Assembly: GCF_002632465.1 (NCBI RefSeq)
Contig: NZ_NIBS01000002.1
Span: forward strand, 248,001-312,000
Source of the DNA: Xenorhabdus budapestensis
GTDB taxonomy: Bacteria > Pseudomonadota > Gammaproteobacteria > Enterobacterales > Enterobacteriaceae
Length of the DNA: 64,000 nt
Direction: 5' to 3'
This document shows, one piece after another, positions 9,263 through 19,692 of this stretch (its first letter is position 1; each line of letters starts with the position of its first letter). A model generated the notes under the pieces. The model searched no databases. It was given only the letters and a program-made list of their open reading frames with translations, and was not told the origin of the DNA. A program made the position numbers and the translations under genes.

Positions 9263-10093
9263 ATGACTAAACTTTACGATTATAACCCTCTCGTCACTAT
9301 CAAAAGCGGCTCTCGAACTGGTTCACCTTTCTTTTGTATTCCGGGTGCGGGAGCCAGCGCTTTCAGCCTCCTTGAGCTTGCTTTGTCATTCCCGCCATCC
9401 TTGCCTGTTTATGCTTTACAATCACGTGGGTTAGCAGATCCCAAACTGCCGCCTCATTCCAGTGTCAATGTGATGGCTCGTGATTACATTCAGGCTATCC
9501 GCCAAATACAGCCTACAGGTCCCTATCACTTATTAGGGCACTCCTTTGGTGGCTGGGTTGCCTTCGAAATTGCATTACAGCTACTGGAACAGGGAGAACA
9601 AATTACTGATCTTATTCTCATCGATACCGAAGCACCTGACCCACAAGGTTGCAAATCCAAGTCTTTCGGCCGTATCGAAACATTGATGGAATTAATTAAA
9701 ATCTACAACATGATACTCAACCAGCCACTGCCGCTTACGAGAAAAGATTTTGAGGAGCAGTCGGAAAGCGAACAACTCCAGTACCTGTATCAGGAACTGA
9801 TACGCTCTGGGCTATTCACTACCCATTCATCAATATCCTTGTTACAAGGTATTGTTCAGGTTATGCAGGCCAACCTGAATACGTGCTATACGCCTCATAC
9901 TCACTATAACGGCTTAGTGCATTTGATTAATGCCAAAGAAGAAGATATGCAAGAAACACAAGGCCATATCACCCGCTGGAAAACACATGTCACTCAGTTA
10001 AATACAATGCTGGCACCCGGCAATCATATGACCATGTTGTCTATGCCGAATGTTAAAACATTTATTGATGCGTTATGGTCAAAGCAGGGGTAA
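9263..10093 (+). CDS. Free-standing thioesterase of NRPS type
   Basis: 276-residue alpha/beta hydrolase. The nucleophile elbow is GHSFGG near residue 93, an acid candidate sits in LIDTEAP, and the catalytic His is in PGNHMTML near the C-terminus. IPGAGAS at residues 29-35 supplies the oxyanion turn. This is the usual length and layout of thioesterases that release or edit peptides on NRPS carriers. The NRPS at 3-5261 ends in a PCP without a thioesterase, so this protein could act in trans; four genes and an opposite-strand gene lie between, so the link is inferred. ATG start at 9263. Confidence 0.85.
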   Translation: MTKLYDYNPLVTIKSGSRTGSPFFCIPGAGASAFSLLELALSFPPSLPVYALQSRGLADPKLPPHSSVNVMARDYIQAIRQIQPTGPYHLLGHSFGGWVAFEIALQLLEQGEQITDLILIDTEAPDPQGCKSKSFGRIETLMELIKIYNMILNQPLPLTRKDFEEQSESEQLQYLYQELIRSGLFTTHSSISLLQGIVQVMQANLNTCYTPHTHYNGLVHLINAKEEDMQETQGHITRWKTHVTQLNTMLAPGNHMTMLSMPNVKTFIDALWSKQG

Positions 10094-10192
10094 AGTCAGA
10101 GTAAAACTATCTCATCATATTTCGATAATCACCGAAGTGACCACAAAACCTGCAAGATATCATGGCGTTTTCTATCCTTCAGAGGAACAATA

Positions 10193-10336
10193 ATATTAGC
10201 TGTCATATTTGAAGTCGAAATCGCAGAAAACCAAGGTGAACGTTACTTTGATGCCGCAACCGCACTTTACTTACTTAAAAAATATTTTGGTTGTTATCTA
10301 TTGGGAGATAAATTGCTGTCATCTCCCAATAAATAA
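10193..10336 (+). pseudogene. Fragment of an antibiotic-biosynthesis-monooxygenase (ABM) domain gene
   Basis: In frame, ILAVIFEVEIAENQGERYFD is followed by AATALY, which looks like the first beta-strand and helix of an ABM-type monooxygenase domain. The reading then diverges and stops at TAA 10334-10336. There is no start codon (ATA at the expected place) although AGAGGA sits just upstream. The full domain is about 100 residues, so this is a 5' remnant. Confidence 0.5.
10301..10329 (+). terminator. Possible terminator downstream of the thioesterase gene
   Basis: 9-bp perfect stem TTGGGAGAT (10301-10309) / ATCTCCCAA (10321-10329), 11-nt loop. No clear T run follows (TAAATAACCATTTTTA), so this is weak. 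Confidence 0.35.
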
Positions 10337-10378
10337 CCATTTTTAGGCAATGAGACTTATTAAAGGACATATCAGAGA

Positions 10379-10735
10379 CTAGTATGTCGCGAACGAACAA
10401 CCCATAAATCGACCAAAGAACATCCAATACCAATATCCCATTGAAAATCCTGCAACCAGTACATAACTGATCGATTTTAATTTACACAGTGAAAATGTTT
10501 TGATGCCTTTCACTGCAAATACCAACATAAATGGCAAAAGAAAAAAGAGACATAATGGTGCTGTCAATATTCTGTCATCATTAATAACAAAAGAACTGAC
10601 CACATCACAAACGGTATTGATCCCTTCTTCCCCGATCGCCCACTCAAAATCAACGGTTGACAAACATCCTATCAATATAATACTGAATAAAATAAAGGTG
10701 ATACAGGCGAGTATATTTATAATTTTCATGCTCAT
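10379..10735 (-). CDS. Small inner-membrane protein, function unknown
   Basis: 118 residues with about three hydrophobic segments: residues 5-25, about 58-75 and about 88-108. A short polar loop follows the first (STVDFEWAIGEEGINTVCDVV). The layout is like the small enteric YjeO-type (DUF2645) membrane proteins, but I cannot confirm it. Start ATG at 10735, with an alternative ATG two codons later. Stands alone between the thioesterase region and flgL. Confidence 0.55.
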   Translation of the reverse strand: MSMKIINILACITFILFSIILIGCLSTVDFEWAIGEEGINTVCDVVSSFVINDDRILTAPLCLFFLLPFMLVFAVKGIKTFSLCKLKSISYVLVAGFSMGYWYWMFFGRFMGCSFATY

Positions 10736-11077
10736 TTATTTTTCTCATCTGTTTATAAGGCATAAGACGAGATTTAATCCTTTCTTAAGCTCATTAAATT
10801 AAATCTGAAACGTTTATATCAAAAAACTTAATACGGCATTCTCTTGGCCTGCCAAAGATCAGATCTTGATCACAAGATAAAATAATATAATGAACAGAAA
10901 AACCAGGATTTGTCGGAGGCGAAAAATTCAATACACACTAAGAGGTATAATAAATTCAGGCTATTAATAACAATGCGTTATAAAAACAGCAGAGGGAAGG
11001 AATAAGCCCTTATCCGTTTAATTAGCAAACAGATAAGAGCCAAGAACCTGAAAGTCACAAGCTCACATTAAACTTAA
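10736..11077. other. Intergenic region, 342 bp, downstream of flgL
   Basis: AT-rich spacer at the border of the flagellar cluster. I see no gene or clear terminator. Confidence 0.4.
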
Positions 11078-12040
11078 TTATCGATACATCTCAAACAGAG
11101 ACATTCCTTTTAAGTCTGTAAACGCTTTAAAAGAAGCCTGCAAAGCAGCCTGTTGCTGGTAATAGCTGGAAATAGCCGCAGTCCAATCCACATCTACCAA
11201 TTCCCCAGTGCGAACTTTATTGGCAATACTATGTTCACTACCCAAAGAATCGAGTTGCTCCAATTCCTGAAGTTGTAAACCAAGTACGGCTTCCACAGAA
11301 GATAAATTATTCAGGCTGTTACGAATACCACGGTTAGCTTTATTCATCAGCTCCGTAGCTTCGTTTTTCTGTTCTTCAGTCGCCGAACTGTATGACGTTC
11401 TCAACGCTTTGATTGCCATATCAATGGTGGCAAAAACATCAGATTCACTCGAACTGCCATCAGGCTCTTTAATCGGGCTGGATGTCGCTGATAAGAAGAC
11501 CTGCTGTCCAGTATGAGCAATCACCATTGTGCGGTTATCATCCACTTTCTGGGTGATTTCTTCGTAACCTCCGGCGTAACTGACTTTACCATCTTTATCT
11601 GCGACAAAAGGAGGCTTATCCGTTTTATAACCAGCAAAAATATATCGGCCATTACCATCAGTTTTATTGCCGAGGTTTAACAGCTCTTGTTTAAGACCTT
11701 CCAATTGCTGCGCATAGGATTCACGATCCTGCTCACTCTGTTCATCCGCAGCCGCAACTAAAGTCTCAAACACATTAGCTGCCACCTTAACGACATTAGA
11801 AGTAATGCTCAGTTGGGATGACATTGCATTTTTGGCAAAAATACGAGCAGTCATAAACTGCTGGTTTTTCGATTCAGATTGAGAAACCATGATGCTTTGT
11901 GATGCAGCCAAAGGATCATCGGATGGATTAATTACCCGGCGGCCACTAGATAGTTGTTCACCATATTTCATCCACTTGGATTGGGCGCCAAAAATCCCAT
12001 TCATTTTTTGGCTGTATAATAGATTCGTACTTACACGCAC
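11078..12040 (-). CDS. flgL: Flagellar hook-filament junction protein FlgL (HAP3)
   Basis: 320 residues, normal length. The flagellin-like N-terminus (MRVSTNLLYSQKMNGIF ... SGRRVINPSDDP) and the C-terminal helix ending SLFEMYR are both present, the two regions that pack as a coiled coil in this family. It forms the second adaptor ring between hook and filament. Last gene of the minus-strand flg series, 67 bp after flgK. Confidence 0.95.
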   Translation of the reverse strand: MRVSTNLLYSQKMNGIFGAQSKWMKYGEQLSSGRRVINPSDDPLAASQSIMVSQSESKNQQFMTARIFAKNAMSSQLSITSNVVKVAANVFETLVAAADEQSEQDRESYAQQLEGLKQELLNLGNKTDGNGRYIFAGYKTDKPPFVADKDGKVSYAGGYEEITQKVDDNRTMVIAHTGQQVFLSATSSPIKEPDGSSSESDVFATIDMAIKALRTSYSSATEEQKNEATELMNKANRGIRNSLNNLSSVEAVLGLQLQELEQLDSLGSEHSIANKVRTGELVDVDWTAAISSYYQQQAALQASFKAFTDLKGMSLFEMYR

Positions 12041-12107
12041 AATATCATTTCCTTTTTGTTATCGGCGAATAGTTACTAGCAAGAATAATTACCATAAAAA
12101 ACAGCTA

Positions 12108-13748
12108 TCAGCGAATGCCCAAAATAGCATCAAATAAAGTCGTCGCCGTCTGGATCACACGGGCGTTTGCCAGATAGTACTGTTGCATACGTTGCAGTTC
12201 GCCGTATTCTTCGTCCATATTAACGCCGGAAATTGATTCACGGATCGATTTCAGTTTATCAACGATGTGGCCTTGTGTTTCAACGCTGATATTTGCGCTA
12301 TTGGCTTTGCTGCCCACTGTACTTACCAGTGAAGCATACGCTCCGGCAAAGGAAGCCTTGCCATCCACCAAACGTTTATCCTGTAATTCGAGGAATTTCT
12401 TCGCGTTGCGGTTATCACTCTGACCAGCATCTTTGGCTCCCGCCGTTGCCAATTGGGATGAATCCTTCAGATTCACTTCCAACGTTGCCACGACGTTACT
12501 GACCGTTTTCAGTGTGTATTTGTCGTGATCCTGTGCGTTAGTAGCATCGATTTCTACTTTCAGCCCATCGAATTCCAGCGTATTGCCATTTTTGGTCACA
12601 GCAACCATTTCGCGATCAAAAAAACGCTGTACTTTCCAATCTCCACTTTCATATTTGAGAGTGTAATCACTGGCTTTCACTTTAGTGGTATCGGTGTACG
12701 CCACCTTGATGTCAGCCGTACCTTTGTTATCGCTGTTAGAAACAACATCCGGTTTAGTGAAGTTGAAAAAATCAACGCCTGGTTTACCTTTCAGGTCAAA
12801 ACCGCCATGTTGTACCTGATTAAATTGGTCAGCCATGACCAGCGCCAGTTGGTTCAGTTCATTGCGGGTTGAATCGCCAACTCCGCTGCGCACACGCAAT
12901 GCACCACCCAACTTACCGCCTGAAATGAAACGCTCATCAATTTCTCTCGTACCCACTGTGCCATTGTTATAACCCAGCGTAATACGGCTACTGTCGGTGC
13001 TGGCTGGAATAGCTTCCATCCGGTAGGATTTACTACCCGATACCAGTGACATACCACCACCGAATGAAACGTTATAAACGTCGCCATCCTGCTGAGTGAC
13101 ATTCACTTCCACCAGCTCATTTAATTTACTGACCGCCAGATCACGTTTATCCAGCAATGCCAGCGGTTCACCTGTACCAACACCACGCATACGGGTGATT
13201 TCATTATTCAGTTTGGCAATTTCTTCTGCGTATTTGTTGATTTCTTTAACATTCTGCTCAATCTGAGAATTGATGCTGCTATCAACCTGACGCAGAAATT
13301 CGTCCGATTCTTTAAATCGACTGACTAAACCTCCCGCTTTGCCTAACACCGTAGTTCTTGCCGCGCTGTCTTCCGCATTGCTTTCAACCGTCCCCAGACT
13401 TTTGAAAAAGTCTTCAATGGAGTTCGACAGGCTGGTGTCTTTATCTGCCAACAAGTTGTTGATTTTGGTAATCTGCTCGTTATAAGCCTTTAAAGCAGAT
13501 TGTTTGGTTTGCGCAGAGCTGTATTGCTGATTGATAAACTCGCTATATTCACGGTTAATGGTAGTCACCGTCACACCGTTACCCACAAAACCAGCGGGTG
13601 ACATAGTTCCATTATTTTGTGTCATTACGGTGGTCTGTCGGTTATAACCTTCGCTTCTGGAGTTGGCAATGTTATTACCCACTACACTCATTGCCACCTG
13701 TGCGGCATTAATACCACTCATGGCAGTATTCATAAGACTGTTGGACAT
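12108..13748 (-). CDS. flgK: Flagellar hook-associated protein FlgK (HAP1)
   Basis: 546 residues, typical. The N-terminal rod/hook motif is clear (NTAMSGINAAQVAMSVVGNN IANS), and the C-terminal helix (EYGELQRMQQYYLANARVIQ) is conserved. It sits directly on the hook and joins it to FlgL and the filament. A possible sigma-28 promoter at 13876-13902 fits the late-class expression known for flgKL in enterics. Confidence 0.95.
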   Translation of the reverse strand: MSNSLMNTAMSGINAAQVAMSVVGNNIANSRSEGYNRQTTVMTQNNGTMSPAGFVGNGVTVTTINREYSEFINQQYSSAQTKQSALKAYNEQITKINNLLADKDTSLSNSIEDFFKSLGTVESNAEDSAARTTVLGKAGGLVSRFKESDEFLRQVDSSINSQIEQNVKEINKYAEEIAKLNNEITRMRGVGTGEPLALLDKRDLAVSKLNELVEVNVTQQDGDVYNVSFGGGMSLVSGSKSYRMEAIPASTDSSRITLGYNNGTVGTREIDERFISGGKLGGALRVRSGVGDSTRNELNQLALVMADQFNQVQHGGFDLKGKPGVDFFNFTKPDVVSNSDNKGTADIKVAYTDTTKVKASDYTLKYESGDWKVQRFFDREMVAVTKNGNTLEFDGLKVEIDATNAQDHDKYTLKTVSNVVATLEVNLKDSSQLATAGAKDAGQSDNRNAKKFLELQDKRLVDGKASFAGAYASLVSTVGSKANSANISVETQGHIVDKLKSIRESISGVNMDEEYGELQRMQQYYLANARVIQTATTLFDAILGIR

Positions 13749-13811
13749 GTGTAGATCCTTTTACGTTTCCGTTATGCCTCCATCATGGGAGGCCAACTGC
13801 TGTCGTTATCG

Positions 13812-13860
13812 GTATATACCCAATGGATTTCAAGAGACGACTTGAAAGACGAAGGGGATA
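13812..13860. repeat. Dispersed palindromic intergenic repeat
   Basis: GTATATACCCAATGGATTTC then AAGAGACGACTTGAAAGACG; inverted copy of the element at 7923-7970. Lies in the flgJ-flgK gap. Confidence 0.6.
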
Positions 13861-13875
13861 AATTATCTGTAAAAG

Positions 13876-13902
13876 TTATCGGCAGGATATTCTGATCCTT
13901 GA
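13876..13902 (-). promoter_or_regulatory. Possible sigma-28 (FliA) promoter for flgKL
   Basis: On the minus strand TCAA-N15-GCCGATAA. The -10 box is a perfect match; the -35 differs from TAAA by one base. About 130 nt upstream of flgK. Confidence 0.45.
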
Positions 13903-13926
13903 ACAAAAATGATTTGGGCTGTTCGG

Positions 13927-14910
13927 TCAGAACAAGTTATCGAAATCATAGTTATAGGCTTTTACCATCTGATTGCCGCTACTCTTTAATTGCTGGATCA
14001 GTGATACCAGTTTCCCGGCATAACCGGGGTCTGTGGCATACCCGGCATCTTGTAAGGAGTATGCTCCCTGCTCTGCGGTCGTTGACCGAGCGACTTTGGC
14101 ATAGCGCGGGTTTTCCGCCAGTAATTTGACGTAATCTGTGACGGCTTCCAGATAAGAGCCATAAACCCGGAAACTGTCACGTATTTTCTTCGGTTCACCA
14201 TCAATGTATTCGGTTGTCGTAATCTGAGTGACAGGCCCTTGCCAACTCTTACCTGCTTTGATGCCAAACAGGTTATGACTCGGTTTACCCTCTTCGGTCA
14301 GAATTTCCCGCTGCCCCCAACCAGATTCCAGCGCCGCCTGCGCAATGAGCAGTAAATGGGGGATACCACTTTGCTGACTGGCTATCTGCGCAGGCACGGA
14401 AAGCATAGAAACAAAGCTGGCACTGCTCATTGGCACAGACCTGGTCATTGACAATGATTTCGACTGTGCTGCACGATTGGGCGATTTATCAGGTAGTGTC
14501 CGACGCAGAAACTGTTCCAAAGCCTGTTTTGGCAGGGTATGCAGGATTTCATTATCCAATGGCATCGGCACAATTCCGGCCAGTTCACTGGGAGCGCTGT
14601 TAGTATTAGGAATAGCATTGGAAAACTGTTTGACGATCATATCGGCAAATCCCAGTCCTTTTTGAGAAAGATCCTGGGCAATCTGCTGATCGTACATTGA
14701 AGTATAAAAACGCGTCTGATCACTACTCAATATGCCATCCTGTGGCAACGAGGAACGCATACTTTTCAGCATCATCTGAACAAATACGCCTTCCAGTTGT
14801 TGGGCTACCTGCCGTAGCCCTTGTTGTGGTTCCTGTGACAATTTAGCTTTCAGTGAATGGAGTGAATTCACATCGTAAGCGACATTCGGCATCGTCAGAA
14901 AATCATTCAT
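13927..14910 (-). CDS. flgJ: Flagellar rod assembly protein/muramidase FlgJ
   Basis: 327 residues from ATG 14910, which overlaps the flgI stop (TGATG). The N-terminal rod-cap domain contains QLEGVFVQMMLKSMRSSLP. The C-terminal half is a glucosaminidase-type muramidase domain (LLIAQAALESGWGQREI with the catalytic Glu; NLFGIKAG; FRVYGSYLEAVTDYV). It caps the growing rod and opens a hole in peptidoglycan in the periplasm. Confidence 0.95.
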   Translation of the reverse strand: MNDFLTMPNVAYDVNSLHSLKAKLSQEPQQGLRQVAQQLEGVFVQMMLKSMRSSLPQDGILSSDQTRFYTSMYDQQIAQDLSQKGLGFADMIVKQFSNAIPNTNSAPSELAGIVPMPLDNEILHTLPKQALEQFLRRTLPDKSPNRAAQSKSLSMTRSVPMSSASFVSMLSVPAQIASQQSGIPHLLLIAQAALESGWGQREILTEEGKPSHNLFGIKAGKSWQGPVTQITTTEYIDGEPKKIRDSFRVYGSYLEAVTDYVKLLAENPRYAKVARSTTAEQGAYSLQDAGYATDPGYAGKLVSLIQQLKSSGNQMVKAYNYDFDNLF

Positions 14911-16028
14911 CAAATAATCTCCAACTTCGCCCGCAAGCAACCTGCACTTTCCATCGCCTGCAAAATAGACATCAAGTCTGTCGGTGTTGCTCCCAAAACG
15001 TTCAACGCACGAATAACCTGAGTCAGGTTTGCACTGGCATCAACTTTCTGTAGCACACCGCCCTGCTCCTGAATACCAACCCCGGTATTGCGTGTTACAA
15101 CCGTATTTCCCCCTGCCAGTGGTGTATTCGGCTGATTGACTACCGTCTGACGTTCAACAATCACAGACAGGCTGCCATGAGCAATTGCACAGCTATCCAA
15201 TGTGACATTACGGTTCATCACCACCGATCCTGTACGGGAGTTGAAAATCACTTTGGCGTCGCCGGCACCGACACGAATATTCAGGTTCTGAACCTGTGAC
15301 AAGAATTTCACCTGTTCGCTGCTCTCTATCGGCAAACGTAACTGTACCGTACGGGAATCCAGCGCTGTTGCTGTGCCTACCCCCTTCAGGCGGTTGACAG
15401 CATCACTGATTTGCTGAGCCAGACTAAAGTCATCCTCATTCAATTGCAGATTCAAAATACCTTTCTGACCAAATTTTGTTGGCAACTCCTGCTCAATGAC
15501 AGCACCATTGGAAATTCGTCCGCCTGCAAGTTGATTAATTTTAAGGCTGTTGCCACCGGCACTAACTCCCGCACCACCGACCAGAATATTACCTTGTGCC
15601 AGTGCATATACCTGATTATCAACACCTTTCAGTGGTGTCATCAGCAATGTACCGCCACGCAGACTTTTGGCATTACCCAGTGAGGAAACGACCACGTCAA
15701 TGCTTTGCCCTGAACGCGCAAATGGTGGCAGTTTGGCTGTCACCATAACGGCAGCAACGTTCTTAAGCTGCATATTTGTACCGGACGGCACAGTGATCCC
15801 CAACTGTGACAACATATTACTTAAACTTTGGGTAGTGAAAGGCGTTTGCATGGTCTGGTCACCCGTGCCATCCAGCCCGACCACTAAGCCATAACCAATC
15901 AGCGCGTTATCCCTGATACCCTCAATGGTCGTCAAATCACGAATACGCTCAGCAAAAGCGTTGGTCAGCGCAAACGTGTTGAACAATACCAGCAAAAACG
16001 TAAAAAGGCTGGCGACTAATTTTTTCAT
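14910..16028 (-). CDS. flgI: Flagellar P-ring protein FlgI
   Basis: 372 residues from ATG 16028 (MKKLVASL), chosen because AGAGG lies 9 nt upstream; an ATG at 16037 is immediately next to that AGAGG. A Sec signal peptide ends near ALTNAFA. Then comes the conserved [15 protein letters not shown] and [13 protein letters not shown]. The product forms the periplasmic P ring around the rod. Translationally coupled to flgJ. Confidence 0.95.
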   Translation of the reverse strand: MKKLVASLFTFLLVLFNTFALTNAFAERIRDLTTIEGIRDNALIGYGLVVGLDGTGDQTMQTPFTTQSLSNMLSQLGITVPSGTNMQLKNVAAVMVTAKLPPFARSGQSIDVVVSSLGNAKSLRGGTLLMTPLKGVDNQVYALAQGNILVGGAGVSAGGNSLKINQLAGGRISNGAVIEQELPTKFGQKGILNLQLNEDDFSLAQQISDAVNRLKGVGTATALDSRTVQLRLPIESSEQVKFLSQVQNLNIRVGAGDAKVIFNSRTGSVVMNRNVTLDSCAIAHGSLSVIVERQTVVNQPNTPLAGGNTVVTRNTGVGIQEQGGVLQKVDASANLTQVIRALNVLGATPTDLMSILQAMESAGCLRAKLEII

Positions 16029-16043
16029 CCTGACCATCCTCTT

Positions 16044-16823
16044 TTAAAACGGTGAGATATTTATAAAGAAACGCTGTAACCACCCCATGTGCTGCGCTTC
16101 ATTGATATAACCATCGCCAACATATTCAATGCGGGCATCTGCAACCTGATTGGAGCTGACTGTATTGTTGCCGGTGATGGTGCGCGGGTTCACAACGCCG
16201 GAGAAGCGGATAAATTCCGTTCCCTGATTGATAGCAATCTGTTTTTCACCGATAACATGCAGGTTGCCGTTTGCCAACAATTGATCCACGGTCACAGTAA
16301 TTGTACCCCTGAAAGTATTGTTCGCATTCGCTCCGCCTTTACCGCCAAACTCATTATTACCTTCCATGCCCAAATCAGTTTTATCACCACCGATCAATCC
16401 CTGTAAAAAACGGGGAGTCAGGGCAGCTGCGAAACTGGTTTTACCATTCCGGCTGGCATTCGCTGAGGAGTTTTTGCTGGCACTGACATTTTCTTGCAGG
16501 ATAATCATCAGTGTATCGCCGATATTGCGTGGACGACGGTCTTCAAACAGTGGCTGATAACCGTAATAGACTGGCTGGACAGTCTGAAAAATAGAACCAT
16601 TCGGCGCTGGGGCAGGTGCTTCGGCGGGTTTGGCAGTTGTCACCCCTTTCACCAGTGGTTTGTGCGGCATATAAGCACATCCCCCTAATGTCAGTACCGA
16701 CAATGCGATTACCGCCACAGTTCTGCTGATATGCCGCTTATTCCCCCGGTTTTTCCGTAAACCGGCAGAGCTATAAGCTACATGTTTTTCAGCCTGTCTT
16801 TCAGCAACGGGCATTGTATCCAT
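16044..16823 (-). CDS. flgH: Flagellar L-ring lipoprotein FlgH
   Basis: 259 residues from ATG 16823, which has AAGAG 8 nt upstream. The longer GTG start at 16874 would give 276. The lipobox LGGC is preceded by a hydrophobic stretch (VIALSVLTL), but the basic leader before it is about 30 residues longer than in E. coli FlgH (232 residues in total). The core is typical: [33 protein letters not shown]. It forms the outer-membrane L ring. Confidence 0.9.
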   Translation of the reverse strand: MDTMPVAERQAEKHVAYSSAGLRKNRGNKRHISRTVAVIALSVLTLGGCAYMPHKPLVKGVTTAKPAEAPAPAPNGSIFQTVQPVYYGYQPLFEDRRPRNIGDTLMIILQENVSASKNSSANASRNGKTSFAAALTPRFLQGLIGGDKTDLGMEGNNEFGGKGGANANNTFRGTITVTVDQLLANGNLHVIGEKQIAINQGTEFIRFSGVVNPRTITGNNTVSSNQVADARIEYVGDGYINEAQHMGWLQRFFINISPF

Positions 16824-16889
16824 CTTCGATGCTCTTAAGTTTATCGTAGAAATCGTGGGGAATTTATTCCCCACTGATTAATGATTAGG

Positions 16890-17672
16890 TTATAACTGAG
16901 TCAGCTTTTGCAGCATCTGATCTGAAGTCGATACTGCTTTACTGTTAATTTCGTAGGCTCGTTGAACCTGAATCATACTGACCAGTTCTTCCGCCACATT
17001 GACGTTAGAGGTTTCAACATACCCCTTGTAGAGCAATCCGGCACCATTGATGCCCGGTGCATTTTCTACCGGAACACCGGAACTGTTGGTTTCCAGATAC
17101 AGGTTCTCACCGATACTTTCCAGACCGCTTTCATTGATAAAGGTAGTCAGTGTCAATTGTCCAACCTGCTGCGGCGCGTTTTGCCCCTGCACGTTTACGC
17201 TGACGATACCATCACGAGCAATGTTAATTTTGGTGGCATTGTCTGGAATGATGATGGCAGGCACGACCTGAAAACCGCCGGCAGTCACTAACTGACCATT
17301 CTGATCCACCTGAAATGAACCATCACGGGTATAGCCAGTTGTGCCATCAGGTAACTGGATCTGGAAAAAACCCTGTCCCTTGATTGCCACATCTTTACTA
17401 TTGTTGGTCTGTGCTAGGTTACCCTGACTGTGCAATCGCTCAGTCGCTACCGGACGAACCCCTGTACCAATCTGTAAACCGGATGGCAGGTTAGTCTGTT
17501 CAGATGACATTGCACCGGGCTGGCGTTCAGTTTGATAAAGTAAATCTTCAAACACCGCACGCTGACGTTTAAAACCATTAGTGCTGACGTTTGCCAGGTT
17601 GTTGGCAATTACATCCATATTTGTTTGCTGAGCATCCAGCCCAGTCTTGGCAATCCATAAAGATCGGATCAT
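16890..17672 (-). CDS. flgG: Flagellar distal rod protein FlgG
   Basis: 260 residues, exactly the usual length. N-terminal rod motif ([20 protein letters not shown]) and C-terminal [20 protein letters not shown] are both conserved. Exported by the flagellar type III system to form the distal rod. Confidence 0.97.
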   Translation of the reverse strand: MIRSLWIAKTGLDAQQTNMDVIANNLANVSTNGFKRQRAVFEDLLYQTERQPGAMSSEQTNLPSGLQIGTGVRPVATERLHSQGNLAQTNNSKDVAIKGQGFFQIQLPDGTTGYTRDGSFQVDQNGQLVTAGGFQVVPAIIIPDNATKINIARDGIVSVNVQGQNAPQQVGQLTLTTFINESGLESIGENLYLETNSSGVPVENAPGINGAGLLYKGYVETSNVNVAEELVSMIQVQRAYEINSKAVSTSDQMLQKLTQL

Positions 17673-17688
17673 GAATTTATCCCCCCGA

Positions 17689-18444
17689 TTAGCTCATAGT
17701 GAGAAGCTGGTTAGCCCGCTGAGCATTTTCATCAGAACTGTGTATAACTTTCATCTGCATCTCAAAACGACGCGCGTTGGCGATCATGTTCACCATGCTT
17801 TCCACTGGGTTAACATTGCTGCCTTCCAGTACACCCGGCATGATTTTCACTTCAGTGCTCGCCGCCAGTTCATCACCTTGTTGTTCCCGCGCCTGTGGCG
17901 TTAAATGGAACAAACCATCATCACCGCGCACTACTTGACCCGCTTCCGGTTTGACGATTTTCAGTTTGCCAATCTGCCCCAATAAAGTCGGAGGATCGCT
18001 GGCAATCAGGGCAGAAATGGCACCATCTGCTGCAATGGTCAGTTCAGCTTGTGGTGGAACATCAATTGGCCCGTTTTCACCCATCAACATACGCCCCTGT
18101 ATCATCAGTTGCCCTTCTGGTGAAATCTGGATGCTGCCGTTGCGGGTATAGGCTTCCGTCCCATCTTCAAGTTGAACAGCCAGATAGCCACTTTGTCCGA
18201 CAGCAACATCCAATGGACGAGCAGTATAATTCATTGGCCCCTGACGGCTATCCATGCCGGGAGTGGAGGCAACAACCAAAGTACGGGTTGGCAGGGTTTC
18301 ACCTTCAATTGGAACAGCACGCAATGCAGCAAGCTGAGCTTTAAAGCCCGGCGTCGAAGCGTTCGCCAGATTGTTAGCAGTAACGGCCTGATGCTCCAGT
18401 GTCTGGCGCGCGGCGCCCATAGCGGTATATATAACGTGATCCAT
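17689..18444 (-). CDS. flgF: Flagellar proximal rod protein FlgF
   Basis: 251 residues. [20 protein letters not shown] and [19 protein letters not shown] mark the FlgF N-terminus; the C-terminus carries [20 protein letters not shown]. Proximal rod component, in series with flgE and flgG. Confidence 0.96.
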   Translation of the reverse strand: MDHVIYTAMGAARQTLEHQAVTANNLANASTPGFKAQLAALRAVPIEGETLPTRTLVVASTPGMDSRQGPMNYTARPLDVAVGQSGYLAVQLEDGTEAYTRNGSIQISPEGQLMIQGRMLMGENGPIDVPPQAELTIAADGAISALIASDPPTLLGQIGKLKIVKPEAGQVVRGDDGLFHLTPQAREQQGDELAASTEVKIMPGVLEGSNVNPVESMVNMIANARRFEMQMKVIHSSDENAQRANQLLTMS

Positions 18445-18465
18445 AAAGCTATCCGCCTGAGCTTA

Positions 18466-19677
18466 TTAACGCATGCTGACCAAAGTTTGCAGGATTTGAT
18501 CCTGTGTCTTGATAGTCTGGGCGTTAGATTGATAGTTACGCTGAGCGACGATCATATTGACTAGCTCCTGACTCATATCCACGTTAGACGCTTCCAGCGC
18601 ACCGCTGATCAGCTTGCCGAAGTTACCAGAATCCGCAAGACCCACTACCGGACTACCGGATGCGCCGGATTCTACCCAAACGTTATCACCTTGCGCAGCC
18701 AAGCCTTCAGGATTAGAAAAGTTTGCCAGTACTACCTGACCTAATACTTGTTTCTGGTTGTTGGAATAGGTAGCGTAAATCTTGCCGTCATTATCCACAC
18801 GATAGTCAATGAAACTACCCGCAGCATAGCCATCTTGTATTGGATTAGAGATAGAATCTTGTGCAATGTTCTGCTGTTTACTACCCGAAAAATCGATGGT
18901 GATTGGTGCAGTAATTGACCCATTCAAAGATTCTACATTGAATGTAAATGCATTATTGATGCCGACCATTTGACCATTGCCGTCAAATTCCACATCACCC
19001 AATTTATGATGAGCGGTAGAACCTGCTACAGAGATATCCTTAGCATGAAACTCCCACTTATTATTGGCTGTTTTCACGAAGAATATATTGAGATCATGTT
19101 GATTTCCCAAACTGTCATAGACTTGCAGAGTTGTGCTGTAGCTAAAGCTATCTTTATTATTCGGATCAAAGGCGTTTTTTACCTGATCAATCGCTGGATG
19201 CATTGAATTTAGGGTAGCTTTCAACTTAACTTCTGTGCTCGCTTTTGCATTCAACATATCCGTTGGAATTGAAAGCGGCTCTACAGCTCCGCCTTGCTGA
19301 ATTTCTCCGTTTACCGCCGGATAACCCGTCAACTTCATGCCCTGCATATTGATCAGATTACGCTCTTTATCCATTTGGAACTGACCGTTACGGGAATAGA
19401 AAATATTACCGCTGGAATCCTGCATGCGGAAAAAACCGCCTTGTGTAATTGCCATATCCAACTGGCGATTAGTCTTAGTGGTTGAGCCATCTTTAAAGTT
19501 CTGAAACATACCAGAAACCTTAACCCCCAAACCCACGTCTGAACCACTGAAAACATCCGCAAACGCGGCTGAGCTAGATTTAAAGCCAAATGTCGCTGAG
19601 TTTGAGATGTTATTACCAATAACATCCAGATTACTCGCTGCGGCATTCAAGCCACTAACCGCTTGTGAAAAAGACAT
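18466..19677 (-). CDS. flgE: Flagellar hook protein FlgE
   Basis: 403 residues (E. coli 402). N-terminal SFSQAVSGLNAAASNLDVIG and C-terminal VDMSQELVNMIVAQRNYQSN are diagnostic. CGGAGGACAT precedes the ATG. It polymerises into the hook. Follows flgD by 15 bp. Confidence 0.97.
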   Translation of the reverse strand: MSFSQAVSGLNAAASNLDVIGNNISNSATFGFKSSSAAFADVFSGSDVGLGVKVSGMFQNFKDGSTTKTNRQLDMAITQGGFFRMQDSSGNIFYSRNGQFQMDKERNLINMQGMKLTGYPAVNGEIQQGGAVEPLSIPTDMLNAKASTEVKLKATLNSMHPAIDQVKNAFDPNNKDSFSYSTTLQVYDSLGNQHDLNIFFVKTANNKWEFHAKDISVAGSTAHHKLGDVEFDGNGQMVGINNAFTFNVESLNGSITAPITIDFSGSKQQNIAQDSISNPIQDGYAAGSFIDYRVDNDGKIYATYSNNQKQVLGQVVLANFSNPEGLAAQGDNVWVESGASGSPVVGLADSGNFGKLISGALEASNVDMSQELVNMIVAQRNYQSNAQTIKTQDQILQTLVSMR

Positions 19678-19692
19678 ATGTCCTCCGTTTAA

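Noticed and set aside
10500..10802. 100-codon plus-strand open frame
   Set aside because: It is antisense to the small membrane protein gene and has no recognisable features.
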